A DNA stretch of 64,000 nt, from NCBI RefSeq assembly GCF_000186865.1, contig NW_008705563.1:829070-893069 (forward strand), given 5' to 3'. Below are positions 45,180-55,086 of this stretch, in pieces. The stretch is from Aureococcus anophagefferens. Taxonomy: Eukaryota > Sar > Pelagophyceae > Pelagomonadales > Pelagomonadaceae. The stretch's first letter is position 1; each line of letters starts with the position of its first letter. Under the pieces are notes generated by a model that did not search any database, had not been told where the DNA came from, and was given only the letters and a program-made list of their open reading frames with translations. The position numbers and the translations under genes were made by a program.

Positions 45180-45646
45180 CTAGAGGCAGCCCGGGGCGCC
45201 GGGGACGTCTCCCGGCTTCTTGTTGGCCTCGATCTCGGCCATGATCTCCTTCTCGGCCATCATCGCCGCGAAGTCGACGTCCGGGCGCTGGGGGTCCTTG
45301 TACTTGCCCTCGCCGGGGAAGTAGCCGGAGCAGTCGCAGGCGTTGCCCGTGGGGTCGCGCTCGAACCTGCGAGCGGCGCGGCGGGTTGCGAAGAGCGCGC
45401 GCGCGGCGGCGCCGGACCGAGTCGGCTCGGAAAATCGTCGGACGCGGGCCCGCGCGGGTTGAAGTTCGTCTCGGCGCGGGGGGAGTTGGGGTCCCAGGCG
45501 CCCCAGACGTCCTTCTTGGCGGCCATGTCCCACATCTGGCCGTCGTACTTGCCGTCGGCGTAGACGACGGTGGCGGCCTTGGGGAGCGCCTTGGTGGGGG
45601 CGAACGCCGCGACGGGCGCGACGAGGAGGGCGAGAGAGAGCTTCAT
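45180..45646 (-). CDS. Small plastid-targeted protein with bipartite leader, unknown function
   Basis: Exons 45646-45456 and 45366-45180 are joined by an 89-bp GC-AG intron, giving 125 aa. The leader MKLSLALLVAPVAAFAPTKA has the A-F-A-P cleavage motif typical of diatom/pelagophyte plastid import. The mature part reads YADGKYDGQMWDMAAKKDVW and NFNPFERDPTGNACDCSGYF, then a charged helix and a C-terminal PGAPGCL with Cys. It looks like a small thylakoid or lumen-side photosynthesis-associated protein restricted to red-lineage algae, but I cannot name it. Confidence 0.75.
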
Positions 45647-45955
45647 CGTGTCTGCGAGGGGCGCGGGGGTCGGGGGGGAAGCGGCGCGGGCTGGGAGGCC
45701 GCGCGGCGGGCGGGCGCGCGGGTGCAAAGGACGCTGCCGTCGCACCTTGCTTGGTGGTCAGTGCGTCGATTGCTGTCGTCACATCAAGGTCTCAGGATCG
45801 GGATAGAGAGAGTTTTGTGGCAACATGGACCGCTCGTATCCGCGTTGGGTACCCATCGTGGTTTTGGGCTGCCGCGGCGAACGACGCCGGCGGCGGTGGC
45901 CCGCGCGCGCCGGACGTCTTCGCGGGGCGGCGCCCACCCTACAACACCGGCATCG
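45647..45955. other. 309-bp divergent intergenic region
   Basis: It separates the divergent plastid-protein and phosphatase start codons. Runs such as GGCGCGGGGGTCGGGGGGG give way to a more AT-containing stretch near 45760-45830. I see no gene or repeat; presumably it holds both promoters. Confidence 0.5.
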
Positions 45956-46682
45956 ATGATGGACCTGCAGAAGCCGGGCCTCTTCGTCCAGACGGGCCCG
46001 TCGACGCCGCGCGACGCGCACCACGACTGGGACGAGGAGGCGCGCAAGCTCTTCCAGCGGCTGAACATCGACGCGGGCGGCGGCCGCGACAAGTACCGCA
46101 ACGTCGACGCCGTCTACTGCCACCCGACGACGGGCGCGAAGCTCTTCATCGGCAACCAGACGGCCGCGCGGTCCGAGAGCGTCCTCGTCGGCGAGGCGAT
46201 CTTCCACGTCGTCAACTGCCAGGACGCGTCGTCGGCCAACTTCTTCGAGGGCGACCCGCGCTTCCACTACCGCCGCTTCCCCGTGTCCCACTGGTGGCAG
46301 CACGACGGCATGGACGCGCCCGACGGCGTCCTCAAGTTCTTTGAGGACGGCTGCCACGCGTGGATCGCGGACGCGCTCGCCGGCGGCCACAACGTCATGG
46401 TCCACTGCCTCGCGGGCGCCCACCGCGCGGGCACGACGGGCGTCTCCTTCATGATGCGTGCGGCACCGCCGCGTCCCTCCTTCGTTCTTTTTCTTTCGGA
46501 GTCTTCGCTCTTTAGGCGAGGGCCGCTTCGACACGGCGACGGCCATCAAGCTCGCCAAGTTCCAGCGGCCCATCGTCGACCCCTTCGGCCAGCTCCACGA
46601 GCTCCTCATGCGCCTCGAGGCCGCGTACACGGCCAAGGGCCGACCACCCGTGGCGCCGAACGCGGACGAGCCGTCCTCATGA
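45956..46682 (+). CDS. Dual-specificity (tyrosine/serine) phosphatase-like protein
   Basis: Exons 45956-46457 and 46516-46682 give 222 aa. The protein-tyrosine-phosphatase loop is HCLAGAHRAGTTG, fitting HCxxGxxRxG/T, so Cys and Arg are both present. The general-acid region precedes it (FPVSHWWQHDGMDAPDG), with the Asp plausible. The 58-bp GT-AG intron has a strong pyrimidine run before TTTAG and no 8-bp duplication, so it is an ordinary spliceosomal intron, unlike the introners. The C-terminus continues EGRFDTATAIKLAKFQRPIV. Substrate unknown. Confidence 0.82.
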
Positions 46683-46844
46683 CCTCGCCCCGCGCGCGCG
46701 CGGCGGGCGGCCGCCGCGACCTTTACATAGCCAAGTCGCCGTGTAGTTTTCGGGGCGACGGCGCGGCGTGGCGGCGCACGGCGTTTTTGCCACTTCGGCA
46801 AGCGGCGCGCCTCCCGAGGACCCCCGGCGCGGCCTCGGAGCGGA

Positions 46845-46904
46845 GAGGTCCTCGTCGAGCGGGAACCAGAGCTCGAGGTCCTTGTCGAGCGGGAACCAGA
46901 GCTC
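46845..46904. repeat. 30-bp tandem duplication upstream of Ku80
   Basis: Two exact-length 30-bp units (46845-46874, 46875-46904) differ by one base (CTCGTC versus CTTGTC) and contain GTCGAGCGGGAACCAGAGCTC-type sequence. It lies 57 bp before the Ku80 ATG, within a 278-bp gene-free stretch (46683-46960). Confidence 0.9.
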
Positions 46905-46960
46905 CTGCCTCGTCGTCCCGGTGCCAGACGACGCCCCACCGCAACTTCAAAACAAGCACC

Positions 46961-49129
46961 ATGGCCAACAAATCCGCGACGGCGATCCTCGTCGACGCCA
47001 AGGCGCTCCGCCGCGACCACGGCGACGCCATCCTCGAGGCCGCCGTCGAGGTCGCCAAGTACTTCGCCCTGGGCCGCGGCGGGAACCCGCCGAAGACCAA
47101 CGAGGTGAGCGTCGCGGCCTTCAACACGGCGGACTCGGTGAATCCGCTCCAGGCCCGGGACCCGGACCAGGGCCGGCACGTGACCATGGAGCAGCGGCTC
47201 GAGAAGCCCGGGCCGAACGTCTTCCGGCTCCTCTCCCGGCCGCCGGGCGAGTGGCCCGCGGCGGGCGCCGACGACGAGAGCGGCGCCGTCGACGGCATCA
47301 TCTACGCCGTCGACGAGATCAAGGCGCGCGTCGCGCAGCTCAAGTACGCGAAGCGCGTCTTCGTGCTCACGGACGACCGCTTCGAGCTCGCGGACGCCGA
47401 CGGCATGGACGGCGCGGTCGCCGAGTTCAAGGGCTGCCTCGACTACGCGGTCAAGACGGAGGGCTTCGGCTTCCACGCGCTCGTGGTCGGGGCTGCGCTC
47501 TCCGACGGCTGCGAATGGCTCCTCAAGGCGGCGACGAAGATCGCCGCTAAGAAAACGAGCGGCTCCTTCGACCTCTGCGGCCCCGCGGACGCGGCCGTCG
47601 TCGCCGCGGAGGCGTGCGGGCGGCTCGGCGCCGCGACGCGCGCGGGCAAGATGCAGATCCGGCTCCTGGGCCTCGCCGTCGACGTCAAGGCCACGAAGCT
47701 CGTCAAGGCCGCGGCGACGCCGCCGCTGAAGAAGGAGGCCGCGGAGAGCGGCGGCGACGTCGCGCGGTCGACGGCGAACGCGGTGGCGGGCCAGACGGAC
47801 GACGTCCCCGACGAGGACATCGTCAAGGGCTGGATGTACGGCGGCGAGTACCTGCCGACGCCCGACAACGCGTCCAGCGGCCACGGCCGCGAGGCCGAGG
47901 ACGACGCGGGCGAGGCGTGCCGCGTCCTCGGCTTCGCGGCCGAATCGAGCCACGACGTCATGACGTCGCTCGGCGACGCGCTCCGCGTCCACGCCGCCGA
48001 CGGCGACGCGCGCGGCGCGGCCTTCCTCGCGGGGCTCGCGCGGGCCCTGACGTCCGCCGGCGCCGTCGCCGTCTGCCGCTGGCGCAACACCGCGCGGAAG
48101 AAGGAGGAGGACCTGCGGCTGCTCGTCCCGGACCGCGCCGACCCGGAGGCGCTCGTCGCGCACTGTGTGGAAATCAAATCTTCAACCCGACTTTAATGTG
48201 CGCGTAATCGAACGAATTGCGCCGGATTCTTCGGCTCTGCTTCGAGAACTCGACGAGAGCGATCGATTCGTCCAAAAATCAGCCGAATCGACTTCGATGA
48301 CCGAGCTAGAGAATTTCAAAGTTTGGTGGGGACGTCCCAAACCAGTGGTTGATTTTCACACAGGTCGCGCACCGCGCGCCCTTCACGGACGACCTCCGGA
48401 GCGTCGCGGACCTCGCGCCCCTCGACCTCGCGGCGCCCGAGTTCGCGGCCGCCGCGCGGGGCATGGTCGCGCGGCGGACGCTGCCGCCGGACGCCGTCGC
48501 GGCGCTCCTCGCGACGAACCACCCGGGCGTCGCGACGTGCCAGGACCTGCTCGTCGCGCGCGCGGTCGGCGGCGCGCCGGACGAGGCCGGCATGGCCCGC
48601 CGCAAGAAGGCGCGCTACGCGCGGCTGGCGCCGGCGCCCGTCGACACGGGCGACGCCGACGACGCCTGGGGCGCGGCGCTGAAGCGGACGCTCGAGTCCG
48701 CCGCCGCCGCCGCCGCCGCGTCGACGAAGAAGAAGGAGCGCTGGGCCGCGGCCGCGCCGCCGGACGACGGCGCCGACGCGGCGCCCGCGGCCGACGCGCC
48801 CGCGGCCGCGGCGCCCGTCGCCATCGACAAGCACGACGCCGCGGCGGACTTCGCGCGCCAGATGGCCGCCGCCGACGCGCCGCGCGCGCCCCNNNNNNNN
48901 NNNNNNNNNNNNNNNNNNNNNNNNNNNNNNNNNNNNNNNNNNCGACCTCCAGGAGAAGCGCGACGAGCTCCCGGACTTCGACGACGCGCTCGCGGCCGCG
49001 GCCGCGGCGACGCCCTTCGCGGCGGCCGCCGGGGCGGGCGACGCGCCGCCGCCGGCCGCCGCCGCGCCGCCGCCGGCCGCCGCGCCCATGGACGTCGGCG
49101 GCGACAGCGACGACGACGACTTCGCGTAA
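46961..49129 (+). CDS. XRCC5: Ku80 DNA-end-binding protein (XRCC5), with introner and assembly gap
   Basis: Exon 1 46961-48154 and exon 2 48364-49129, the latter interrupted by 50 unknown bases. The N-terminal vWA domain starts ATAILVDAKALRRDHGDAIL and includes RVFVLTDDRFELADADGMDG. The Ku core follows: GWMYGGEYLPTP (family Y-R-Y-G), CRVLGFAAESSHDV and LAGLARALTSAGAVAVCRWR. Ku80 with Ku70 forms the ring that loads on double-strand breaks for non-homologous end joining. The C-terminal part is Ala/Pro-rich and ends DVGGDSDDDFA; the human DNA-PKcs-binding EEGGDVDDLLDMI-type tail is not obvious. Frames before and after the gap differ, so the true gap length is unknown. Confidence 0.85.
48163..48363 (+). 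mobile_element. Introner B1 (201 bp) in Ku80
   Basis: It lies between GTCGCGCA copies (48155-48162, 48364-48371). The ends are CTGTGTGGAAATCAA and, reversed from the right, CTGTGTGAAAATCAA. The intron 48155-48363 (209 bp) is GT-AG with donor in the duplication and CAG in the terminal repeat. The interior carries TCGTCCAAAAATCAGCCG (48268-48285), the reverse complement of the family-A core, so the core is antisense to this gene. Confidence 0.94.
48893..48942. other. 50-N assembly gap
   Basis: Fifty consecutive N inside the Ku80 coding sequence, in an Ala/Pro-rich GC-extreme stretch. The round number suggests a placeholder for a gap of unknown size. Confidence 0.98.
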
Positions 49130-49161
49130 GTTCAGACATTTGAGGCGGATTCTTAGCGCGT

Positions 49162-49899
49162 CTAGGCCCGCTTGCGCTTCGCTACTCGCGTCGCGATCGA
49201 GTCGGGAGGCTGAAGCGATTTGAGCTCCGCGACCGCCGCGATGGCTTTCTCGTCGCCCTTCGCGGCCGCGCGCGCGTACCAGCGCATTGCTTCCGCGAGG
49301 TCCTTTTCGACGCCAAACCCGTCTTCGAAGAACTGTGCCAGCTTGGTTTCCGCCTCGGTGAAGCCTTGATCTGCGGCGAGCTTTATGAAACGGAAGACCT
49401 CGTCGCGGTCGCCACTAGTTGTCGACAAAATGTGTGCCACATTTATTTGCGCCACACTGTGACCACGAGCTGCTGCTTGACGATTGAGCTCCAGCGCCTT
49501 CTCGGTGTCCGCTGTCACACCCTCGCCACGAAGAAACAGCATCGCAAGTCTTACCTTCGCGTCCACGTCGCCGAGTTCCACGGCGCGTTTGTACACTAAC
49601 GCGGCAACGCACGCATTCTTCGGATAAACCGCCGTACTCAAACAGCTCTCCGAGGTAGCTTAGGGCCTCCGGAACCTCTTTTCCACGTGCGCTTGGATAT
49701 AGGACTGAAACTCTGAGTCGGTAACGGGGGTCGGTTCCCGACACAAAGGACACGCTGCATTGGTGAGAGCGAGTTTGTCGGAGCACGTTCCGCAAATCTT
49801 CCGCATGCAACAGACGTGCGCAAAAAGTTGGCCGTTCACATCCCAATCCTCTAAACAGCATGGGCAAAAGGTTCCATCGCGCGCCGACGCGTGCGCCAT
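49162..49899 (-). pseudogene. Broken RING-finger / Sel1-repeat gene
   Basis: The upstream part (49899-49660) encodes a RING-like domain (FCPCCLEDWDVNGQLFAHVC, CMRKICGTCSDKLALTNAAC, PLCREPTP) and DSEFQSYIQAHVEK. The next frame gives VPEALSYLGELFEYGG, and a third frame (49641-49162) gives KNACVAALVYKRAVELGDVD, GEGVTADTEKALELNRQAAA and further Sel1 repeats, ending KRKRA. So two frame changes fall within about 100 bp (near 49690 and 49620). The order RING-Sel1 is a common stramenopile ubiquitin-ligase family. The segment is clearly less GC-rich than its neighbours. It is a decayed copy or carries clustered sequencing errors. Confidence 0.75.
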
Positions 49900-49988
49900 G
49901 CCCTTCAAAAGCACTTTTGCCTGAGCTCGCCGAACCGGGCTGACACGGAAGGCGCCCGCCTCGGGCTAGACGATCTCCCCGACTCCTG

Positions 49989-51281
49989 TTATCTCCGCGC
50001 CCGCTCGAAGACGCGGATGTCGAGGTCGCTCGTGACCGCGTCGTCCGGGTCGAGGCTCGACCGCCGCGACGAGGGCGCGGAGGACCCGTTCGACGGCCGC
50101 CGCTGCGGCCCCCCGCCCGGCCGCGCCTCGCCGAGGAGGTCGAGGGCGAGGGCCACGGGCTTGTGGTCCGACGTCGTGAGCTTCGGGTGGCTCGCGTAGG
50201 AGATGAGGTGCGACTCGAGGGCCGTGCGGTAGAGCACGCGGTCGCACCACGCGGGGACGCGCTTCCGGTTGTACGTCTCCTCGACGACGCCGCGCTTCAC
50301 CTTGAAGGTCGGCGGGAAGTCGCAGCGGGGCAGCTCCCAGCCGGCGACGACGGACTCCGCCGAGGAGTGGTCCCGGGCGAGCTCGTCGGCGGCGTAGTGC
50401 TTCGCGTAGTCCCCGTTCTTGACGTCGTCCGCCACGCTCTTCGACTCGAGGTCCCCGGTCAGCCGGAAGTTCATGTCGCCCGTGAGCACGGCCAGGTCCG
50501 CGTCGTCCATGGCCGCGTCGTCCCGCGCCTTCTGGAGGATCGTCGCCAGGGCCTCGCGGCGGTCCGCGAGGAACTGGTCGCCCTCGTGCGCCGGCAGGTG
50601 CACGCCCACGGCCGTGATCTTCCGCCGCTTCATGGCCGCGCCGGCGCCGTGGAGCAGCACGGCCTCGATGTGGTCCCCCGCGCCCCGGGCCCGCGCCGGG
50701 GCCACGGCGAAGGACGAGATGAGGCCGCCCTTGTTGCCGAGCACGCCCGTGTGCATGTCGTTGTTCGTCACCTTGCCGCCCGTCCGCGCGACGGCCGTGG
50801 CGAGGGGCTCCAGGGACACGAGGGCCTCCTTGTGAAAAATCAACAAACGCATCTGGCCCCACTTGCAGGACGCGCCCTCGGCGTAGGCGAAGCCGCGGTT
50901 CTCGAGGCAGTCGACGAGCCGCGTGACGACGTCGACGCACACCAAGGCCTTCCGCTGGCTCGCCTTGAGCGCCGGGTTGAGCGCGAGCTCCCGCTCCATG
51001 CGCTCCCGCTTCTTCCGCTCGCGCCGCTTCTTCCGCCGGTCCCAGAGCAACGGCACGGCCATGAGGCAGCCCGCGCAGCACAACCAGGACCCCGCGACGA
51101 CGGACGTCGCGGCCGCGCGCGCCTCGATGCGCTCCCGGCCCTCGTCCGTAATATAATGGGCCTCCTGGAGCGCGATGACGACGACGCTCGCGTCCCGCGT
51201 CGCGCCCCGCAGCCACTCGTCGATCTCGTGCGGCTCGACCATGGTGTTCCCCACGTTCCACGTCGCCACGAAGACCTCCAT
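49989..51281 (-). CDS. Inositol polyphosphate 5-phosphatase
   Basis: A 430-aa single-exon protein with the full IPPc catalytic set: FVATWNVGN, ALQEAH, GNKGGLISSF, GVHLPAHEG, TGDMNFRLTG, FPPTFKV, RVPAWCDRVLY and TSDHKPVALAL. These are the magnesium- and phosphate-binding residues of the apurinic-endonuclease-like fold. It removes the 5-phosphate from PtdIns(4,5)P2, PtdIns(3,4,5)P3 or soluble inositol phosphates. A basic insert (RRKKRRERKKRERM) after the second motif, next to a short hydrophobic segment (VVAGSWLCCAGCLMAVPLLW), may tether it to membrane. The tail is Ser/Arg-rich. Confidence 0.92.
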   Translation of the reverse strand: MEVFVATWNVGNTMVEPHEIDEWLRGATRDASVVVIALQEAHYITDEGRERIEARAAATSVVAGSWLCCAGCLMAVPLLWDRRKKRRERKKRERMERELALNPALKASQRKALVCVDVVTRLVDCLENRGFAYAEGASCKWGQMRLLIFHKEALVSLEPLATAVARTGGKVTNNDMHTGVLGNKGGLISSFAVAPARARGAGDHIEAVLLHGAGAAMKRRKITAVGVHLPAHEGDQFLADRREALATILQKARDDAAMDDADLAVLTGDMNFRLTGDLESKSVADDVKNGDYAKHYAADELARDHSSAESVVAGWELPRCDFPPTFKVKRGVVEETYNRKRVPAWCDRVLYRTALESHLISYASHPKLTTSDHKPVALALDLLGEARPGGGPQRRPSNGSSAPSSRRSSLDPDDAVTSDLDIRVFERARR

Positions 51282-51507
51282 CGGGAGGAGTCTAGGGGCA
51301 GCCCCTGGGTGTGTGCTGTGTTGCGTGGAAGGTTGGTGGTGAGTTTCTGTGTTGGCTCAGGCGCGCGACGCGATCGGACGACGACGCGGCATCAGATGAT
51401 GCGCAAACTTCGGTCAAGACCGAATTGCACGCCGGGTAAGCGTTTGCTTCTTGCATGTCAAGTTGAAGATTGCCGAGCTCAGTCGATGTGAGGTGTTTTC
51501 AGGCATC

Positions 51508-53781
51508 ATGCTTCTTCGGCGCCCCGCAATGACGCTGCTCCTGTTCGCAGCAGCATCCGCGCTGCAACCGCGAACGGCGCACCTCGGCGCCGCCGGATCC
51601 CTCGCGGACGCGTCCTTCGCGGCCCTCGGCGGCGGCGACATCATGGCGGCCCTGGAGGCGCGCTGCCGCGGCGGCCGCGGCCGCGAGCGCTTCCGCGGCG
51701 ACGCGTCGGCGCACTTCGCGACGAGCGCCGCGGACGCCGAGGCGCTCTACGCGACGGCGGCGGCGGCGCGCGCGGCGAAGCACAAACTCGAAGGCTTCGT
51801 CGGCGCGAGCCTCGACGACGCCGTCCTCGACGCCGCGGCCGACGGCGAGGCGCTGGACGCGTCTGCCCTCGTCGCCGCCGCGGACGCGACGGCGGCCGTC
51901 GACGCCGCGGGCGCGTGGGCTGCGGGCATCGAAAACGCGCTCGGCCCGCTGTGCCGCGACCTCGTGTCCCACAGAGAGTCCGCGGTCTGCCTCGACCTCG
52001 CGCGCGCCTTCGAGGTCGAGGACGGCGCGCGCGTGCCCGTGCTCGACGACGCGTCCTGCGCGCCGCTGCGCGCCGCGCGCAAGCGCGTCGCCGCGGCGCA
52101 GCGGAAGCTCGCGGCCGCCGTCGCGGAACGGAGGGTCGAGGACCCGCAGCTCTTCGAACTCGAGAAGCACACGTACGTCGTCAGCGTCGCCGGCGCGACG
52201 CCGCCGAAGAAGCTCGGGCGCAAGGTCGGCGCGTCGCGGAGCGGCAAGTCGTCCTACGTCGAGCCCGCGGCCTGCGCGGCGGCCGCGGACGCCGTGCGAG
52301 CCGCGGAGCGCGACGCCGCCGCCGCGGAAACCGCGCGGCTCCGCGAGCTAACCGCGGGCCTCGGCGCGCGGGCCGCGCCGCTGCGCGCGTGCCTCGAGAG
52401 CCTGGCGGCCGTGGACTGCGCCCTGGCGCGGGCGGACCTGGGGGACGCGTGGCGCGGCGCGCCGGCGGACGTGCGCGCGGAGTCGCTCGAGCTCTTTGAC
52501 GCGCGGCACCCGCTGTTGGCGCTCCGCGGCGACTGCCGGCCGCTGCGGTCCGCGGCGTTAGCGCGGGGGACGGCGACGGTCGTCTCCGGGCCCAACGGCG
52601 GCGGCAAGACCGTCGCGCTTAAGACCTTTGGCCTCTTGGCGCTCCTGGCGGCCGCGGGCGTCGACGTGCCCGCGAGAAAGGCGAACGTCCCCGTCTTTCC
52701 CGCGGTCCTCGCGGACGTCGACGGGTCGAGCCGGGCCGCGTTCCCGGGAAACAGCACCTACGAGGCGCACCTGCGGTTCGTCGCGGCCGCGGCGCGGCGG
52801 CCGGGGTGCCTCGTGATCATGGACGAGCTCGGCGGCGGCACGGACCACGCCGAGGGCGCCGCGGTCGCGCGCGCGACGCTCGAGAAGCTCTCGGAGCGGG
52901 GCGGCGCGGCGGTCTGCGCGACGCACCACGGCGCGCTCAAGGCGCTCGCCGGCGAGCCGGGCTTCGCGTCGCTCGCGTTCCGCGTCGACGGCTCGGGATC
53001 GCCGACGTTCGACGCGGTGGCCGGCGCGCCGGGCCGGTCCGACGCGCTCGCGGCGGCGTCGCGCTGCGGCGTGCCCGACGCCGTGCTCGACCGGGCGCGG
53101 GCGATTTTAGACGCGGGGCCCGCCGCGCCGCCCGCGGAGGTCTCCGACGAGCTCTGGGCGGCGCTCGACGGCGCGCGGCGCGACGCGGAGCGCGCCGAGG
53201 CCGCGGCGTTGGACGCGCGGCGCGACGCGGAGTCGGCGGCGGAGGCCGCGCGCCGCGAGCTCGCGAAGGCGACGGCGGACGCGTTGAAGCGGGCGACGCG
53301 CGCGCGGAAGAACATCGAGGCGCGCGAGCGGCGCCTCGAGGCCCTGTTCCAGGACCTGCGGCGCGCGGGCGGCGACGCGGTGTCCGTCGTCGGCGACACC
53401 ATCGCCGCGGCCCGGGTCGCGCGGCGCGCGTCTCAGCACGACGCGCGCGACGCGCTCCTCGCGGCCCACGGCCTCGCGCCGCCGCCGTCCGTCGCGCCGG
53501 GCGACCGCCTCGTCTTGGTCGCGCACGTCGACCCCGAGACGGGCGACGTGACGACGCTCGCCGGCGACGTGTTGCGCGTCGACGGCGACGACGTCGCCTT
53601 CGAGACGGCCGTCGGCCAGGTCGTCGACTGCAAGGTCGCGGATCTGGCGACGTGGGCCGTGCCCGTGCTCGCCGACGGCCGCCCCCGCGACCTCGAGCCC
53701 GAGGACCTCGCGCGGACGCTGAGCCTCGCGCGGACGCCCGCGGCCGTCGGCGGCCGCGCCGCGCGCTACCTCGACGATTGA
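51508..53781 (+). CDS. MutS2-family ATPase, plastid-targeted, without Smr domain
   Basis: A 757-aa protein. The leader (MTLLLFAAASALQP from ATG 51529, or ATG 51508) suggests organelle targeting. The clamp/lever region precedes the ATPase, which has Walker A SGPNGGGKTVALKTFG, Walker B CLVIMDELGGGTDHAEGAAV and the His switch CATHHGALKALA. A long coiled coil (EAARRELAKATADALKRATR) follows, characteristic of MutS2, then a KOW-like beta segment (GDRLVLVAHVDPETGDVTTL). The C-terminal Smr nuclease domain of bacterial MutS2 is missing, as in many plastid versions. Possible roles are suppression of homologous recombination or ribosome rescue in the organelle. Confidence 0.85.
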   Translation: MLLRRPAMTLLLFAAASALQPRTAHLGAAGSLADASFAALGGGDIMAALEARCRGGRGRERFRGDASAHFATSAADAEALYATAAAARAAKHKLEGFVGASLDDAVLDAAADGEALDASALVAAADATAAVDAAGAWAAGIENALGPLCRDLVSHRESAVCLDLARAFEVEDGARVPVLDDASCAPLRAARKRVAAAQRKLAAAVAERRVEDPQLFELEKHTYVVSVAGATPPKKLGRKVGASRSGKSSYVEPAACAAAADAVRAAERDAAAAETARLRELTAGLGARAAPLRACLESLAAVDCALARADLGDAWRGAPADVRAESLELFDARHPLLALRGDCRPLRSAALARGTATVVSGPNGGGKTVALKTFGLLALLAAAGVDVPARKANVPVFPAVLADVDGSSRAAFPGNSTYEAHLRFVAAAARRPGCLVIMDELGGGTDHAEGAAVARATLEKLSERGGAAVCATHHGALKALAGEPGFASLAFRVDGSGSPTFDAVAGAPGRSDALAAASRCGVPDAVLDRARAILDAGPAAPPAEVSDELWAALDGARRDAERAEAAALDARRDAESAAEAARRELAKATADALKRATRARKNIEARERRLEALFQDLRRAGGDAVSVVGDTIAAARVARRASQHDARDALLAAHGLAPPPSVAPGDRLVLVAHVDPETGDVTTLAGDVLRVDGDDVAFETAVGQVVDCKVADLATWAVPVLADGRPRDLEPEDLARTLSLARTPAAVGGRAARYLDD

Positions 53782-53791
53782 TTGACATAAG

Positions 53792-54997
53792 TCACACTAC
53801 AGGGTCCGGCGCCTCGGGCGGCGCCGCGGCCTCGGACGCGCGCTCCGATACCCGCTCCGACGCGCGCGCGAGCTCGAGCGCGGACGCGTGCCGCGAGAAG
53901 CGGAGCGGGAAGGGCCGCTGCCGCCGGAGCCGCGACGCGCCCATGAGCTTCCAGGAGCTCCGGCGCCCCGCGGACGCGCGCGTCGACCGCGCCGCCCAGG
54001 CGAGGGAGCCGCGGCCGTCGCCGTCGCCGCCGCGCCACCAGAGCTTCGCGCGGTCGACGGCACCGCCGCCCGCGAACTGGAGGTTCAGGCTGTGGAGCGC
54101 GCAGGCGCTGTTGACGTACATGTCGAGCGCCGGCCCGAGCGTCGAGCACGTCGCGAGGCCCCGCGACGTCTTGTCGTCCTCGACGAGGACGCTCTCGAGC
54201 ACGATCGCCGACGCGACGACGACGCCGGACACGAAGGACACCGCGAAGCATTCGAAGTTCCGCCGCACGACCGCTCGGAGCAGCTCGTCGCTCTGGACGC
54301 CGCTCCGCTCGTCGGCCTTGCGCACGGACTCCAGCAGCGGGTTGAGGAAGAGGAAGAGGAGCGAGCCGGAGACGCCCATCCACAGGACGTAGCCGGTCCC
54401 GACGAAGCTCGCGAACCAGAAGTCGCGCTTCAGCCCGCACTCGCGGGGGCCGTTGTCCGCCGCGCGGTCCGAGAAGGGGTTGACGATCCAGCAGGCGACG
54501 CAGGCCGCGAAGCCGCAGAGGCACGCGTCCGCGAATTTTACGAGCCATCGCTCCGCGCGCGTCTTCGCGGCCGCGCGGCTCCGCGACGCCGCGAACTTCC
54601 AGCGGAAGAAGCCGCCGAGCAGCGCGTAGCCGCTCGTGTAGAGCGAGCTCACGAGCCGCGCCGCGGCCTCGCAGGCGAGCCGGCCGAAGATCCAGTTGTG
54701 GCCCGTCGAGAGCGTCGCGACGCCGCGCGCGGCCGTGAGGCCGAGGTGCAGCACCCACATGAGATGCGCGCACTGGATGCAGACGAAGAGCCGCAGCGTC
54801 TTGTTCCCGCCGCGCGCCCGGTGATCGTCGTGCCACGTCCGGAGCGTCCGGCCGTGGCCGAGCAGGATGACGATGATAACGAAGATCGCTGCGAGCACGC
54901 CGACGTCTCGAAAGCGCTTGTCCGGCGCCGCGAGGAACCAGTCGTCGTCGTCGTCGTCGTGCGGCGACCGCGGCGGCGGCTGCGGCCGCCCGGCCAT
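53792..54997 (-). CDS. Seven-transmembrane protein, unknown family
   Basis: A 401-aa protein. An acidic N-terminus (SPHDDDDDDWFLAA) is followed by seven hydrophobic segments: VGVLAAIFVIIVILL; LFVCIQCAHLMWVLHLGL; RLVSSLYTSGYALLGGFF; FADACLCGFAACVACWIV; FVGTGYVLWMGVSGSLLFLF; FECFAVSFVSGVVVASAIVL; LGPALDMYVNSACALHSLNL. The tail is long, basic and Ser-rich. The topology could be that of a receptor, but I see no DRY or NPxxY motif and do not claim a GPCR. The stop is close to the convergent MutS2-like stop (under 15 bp). Confidence 0.65.
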   Translation of the reverse strand: MAGRPQPPPRSPHDDDDDDWFLAAPDKRFRDVGVLAAIFVIIVILLGHGRTLRTWHDDHRARGGNKTLRLFVCIQCAHLMWVLHLGLTAARGVATLSTGHNWIFGRLACEAAARLVSSLYTSGYALLGGFFRWKFAASRSRAAAKTRAERWLVKFADACLCGFAACVACWIVNPFSDRAADNGPRECGLKRDFWFASFVGTGYVLWMGVSGSLLFLFLNPLLESVRKADERSGVQSDELLRAVVRRNFECFAVSFVSGVVVASAIVLESVLVEDDKTSRGLATCSTLGPALDMYVNSACALHSLNLQFAGGGAVDRAKLWWRGGDGDGRGSLAWAARSTRASAGRRSSWKLMGASRLRRQRPFPLRFSRHASALELARASERVSERASEAAAPPEAPDPVV

Positions 54998-55086
54998 AAA
55001 CTATCGTTTCCTCACGCGGCCATGCTGCTGACCGCAGCTGCGCAGCCAAGGCTGCCCGAAGCCAAAGGTGAAGCTCTTCTGAGTCG

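Noticed and set aside
46458..46515. Phosphatase intron as another introner
   Set aside because: The donor octamer GTGCGGCA and the exon-2 start GCGAGGGC do not match, and it has an ordinary pyrimidine tract; it is a normal 58-bp intron.
53792..54997. 7TM protein as a G-protein-coupled receptor
   Set aside because: Seven hydrophobic segments alone are not enough; no DRY, NPxxY or other class motif is visible.
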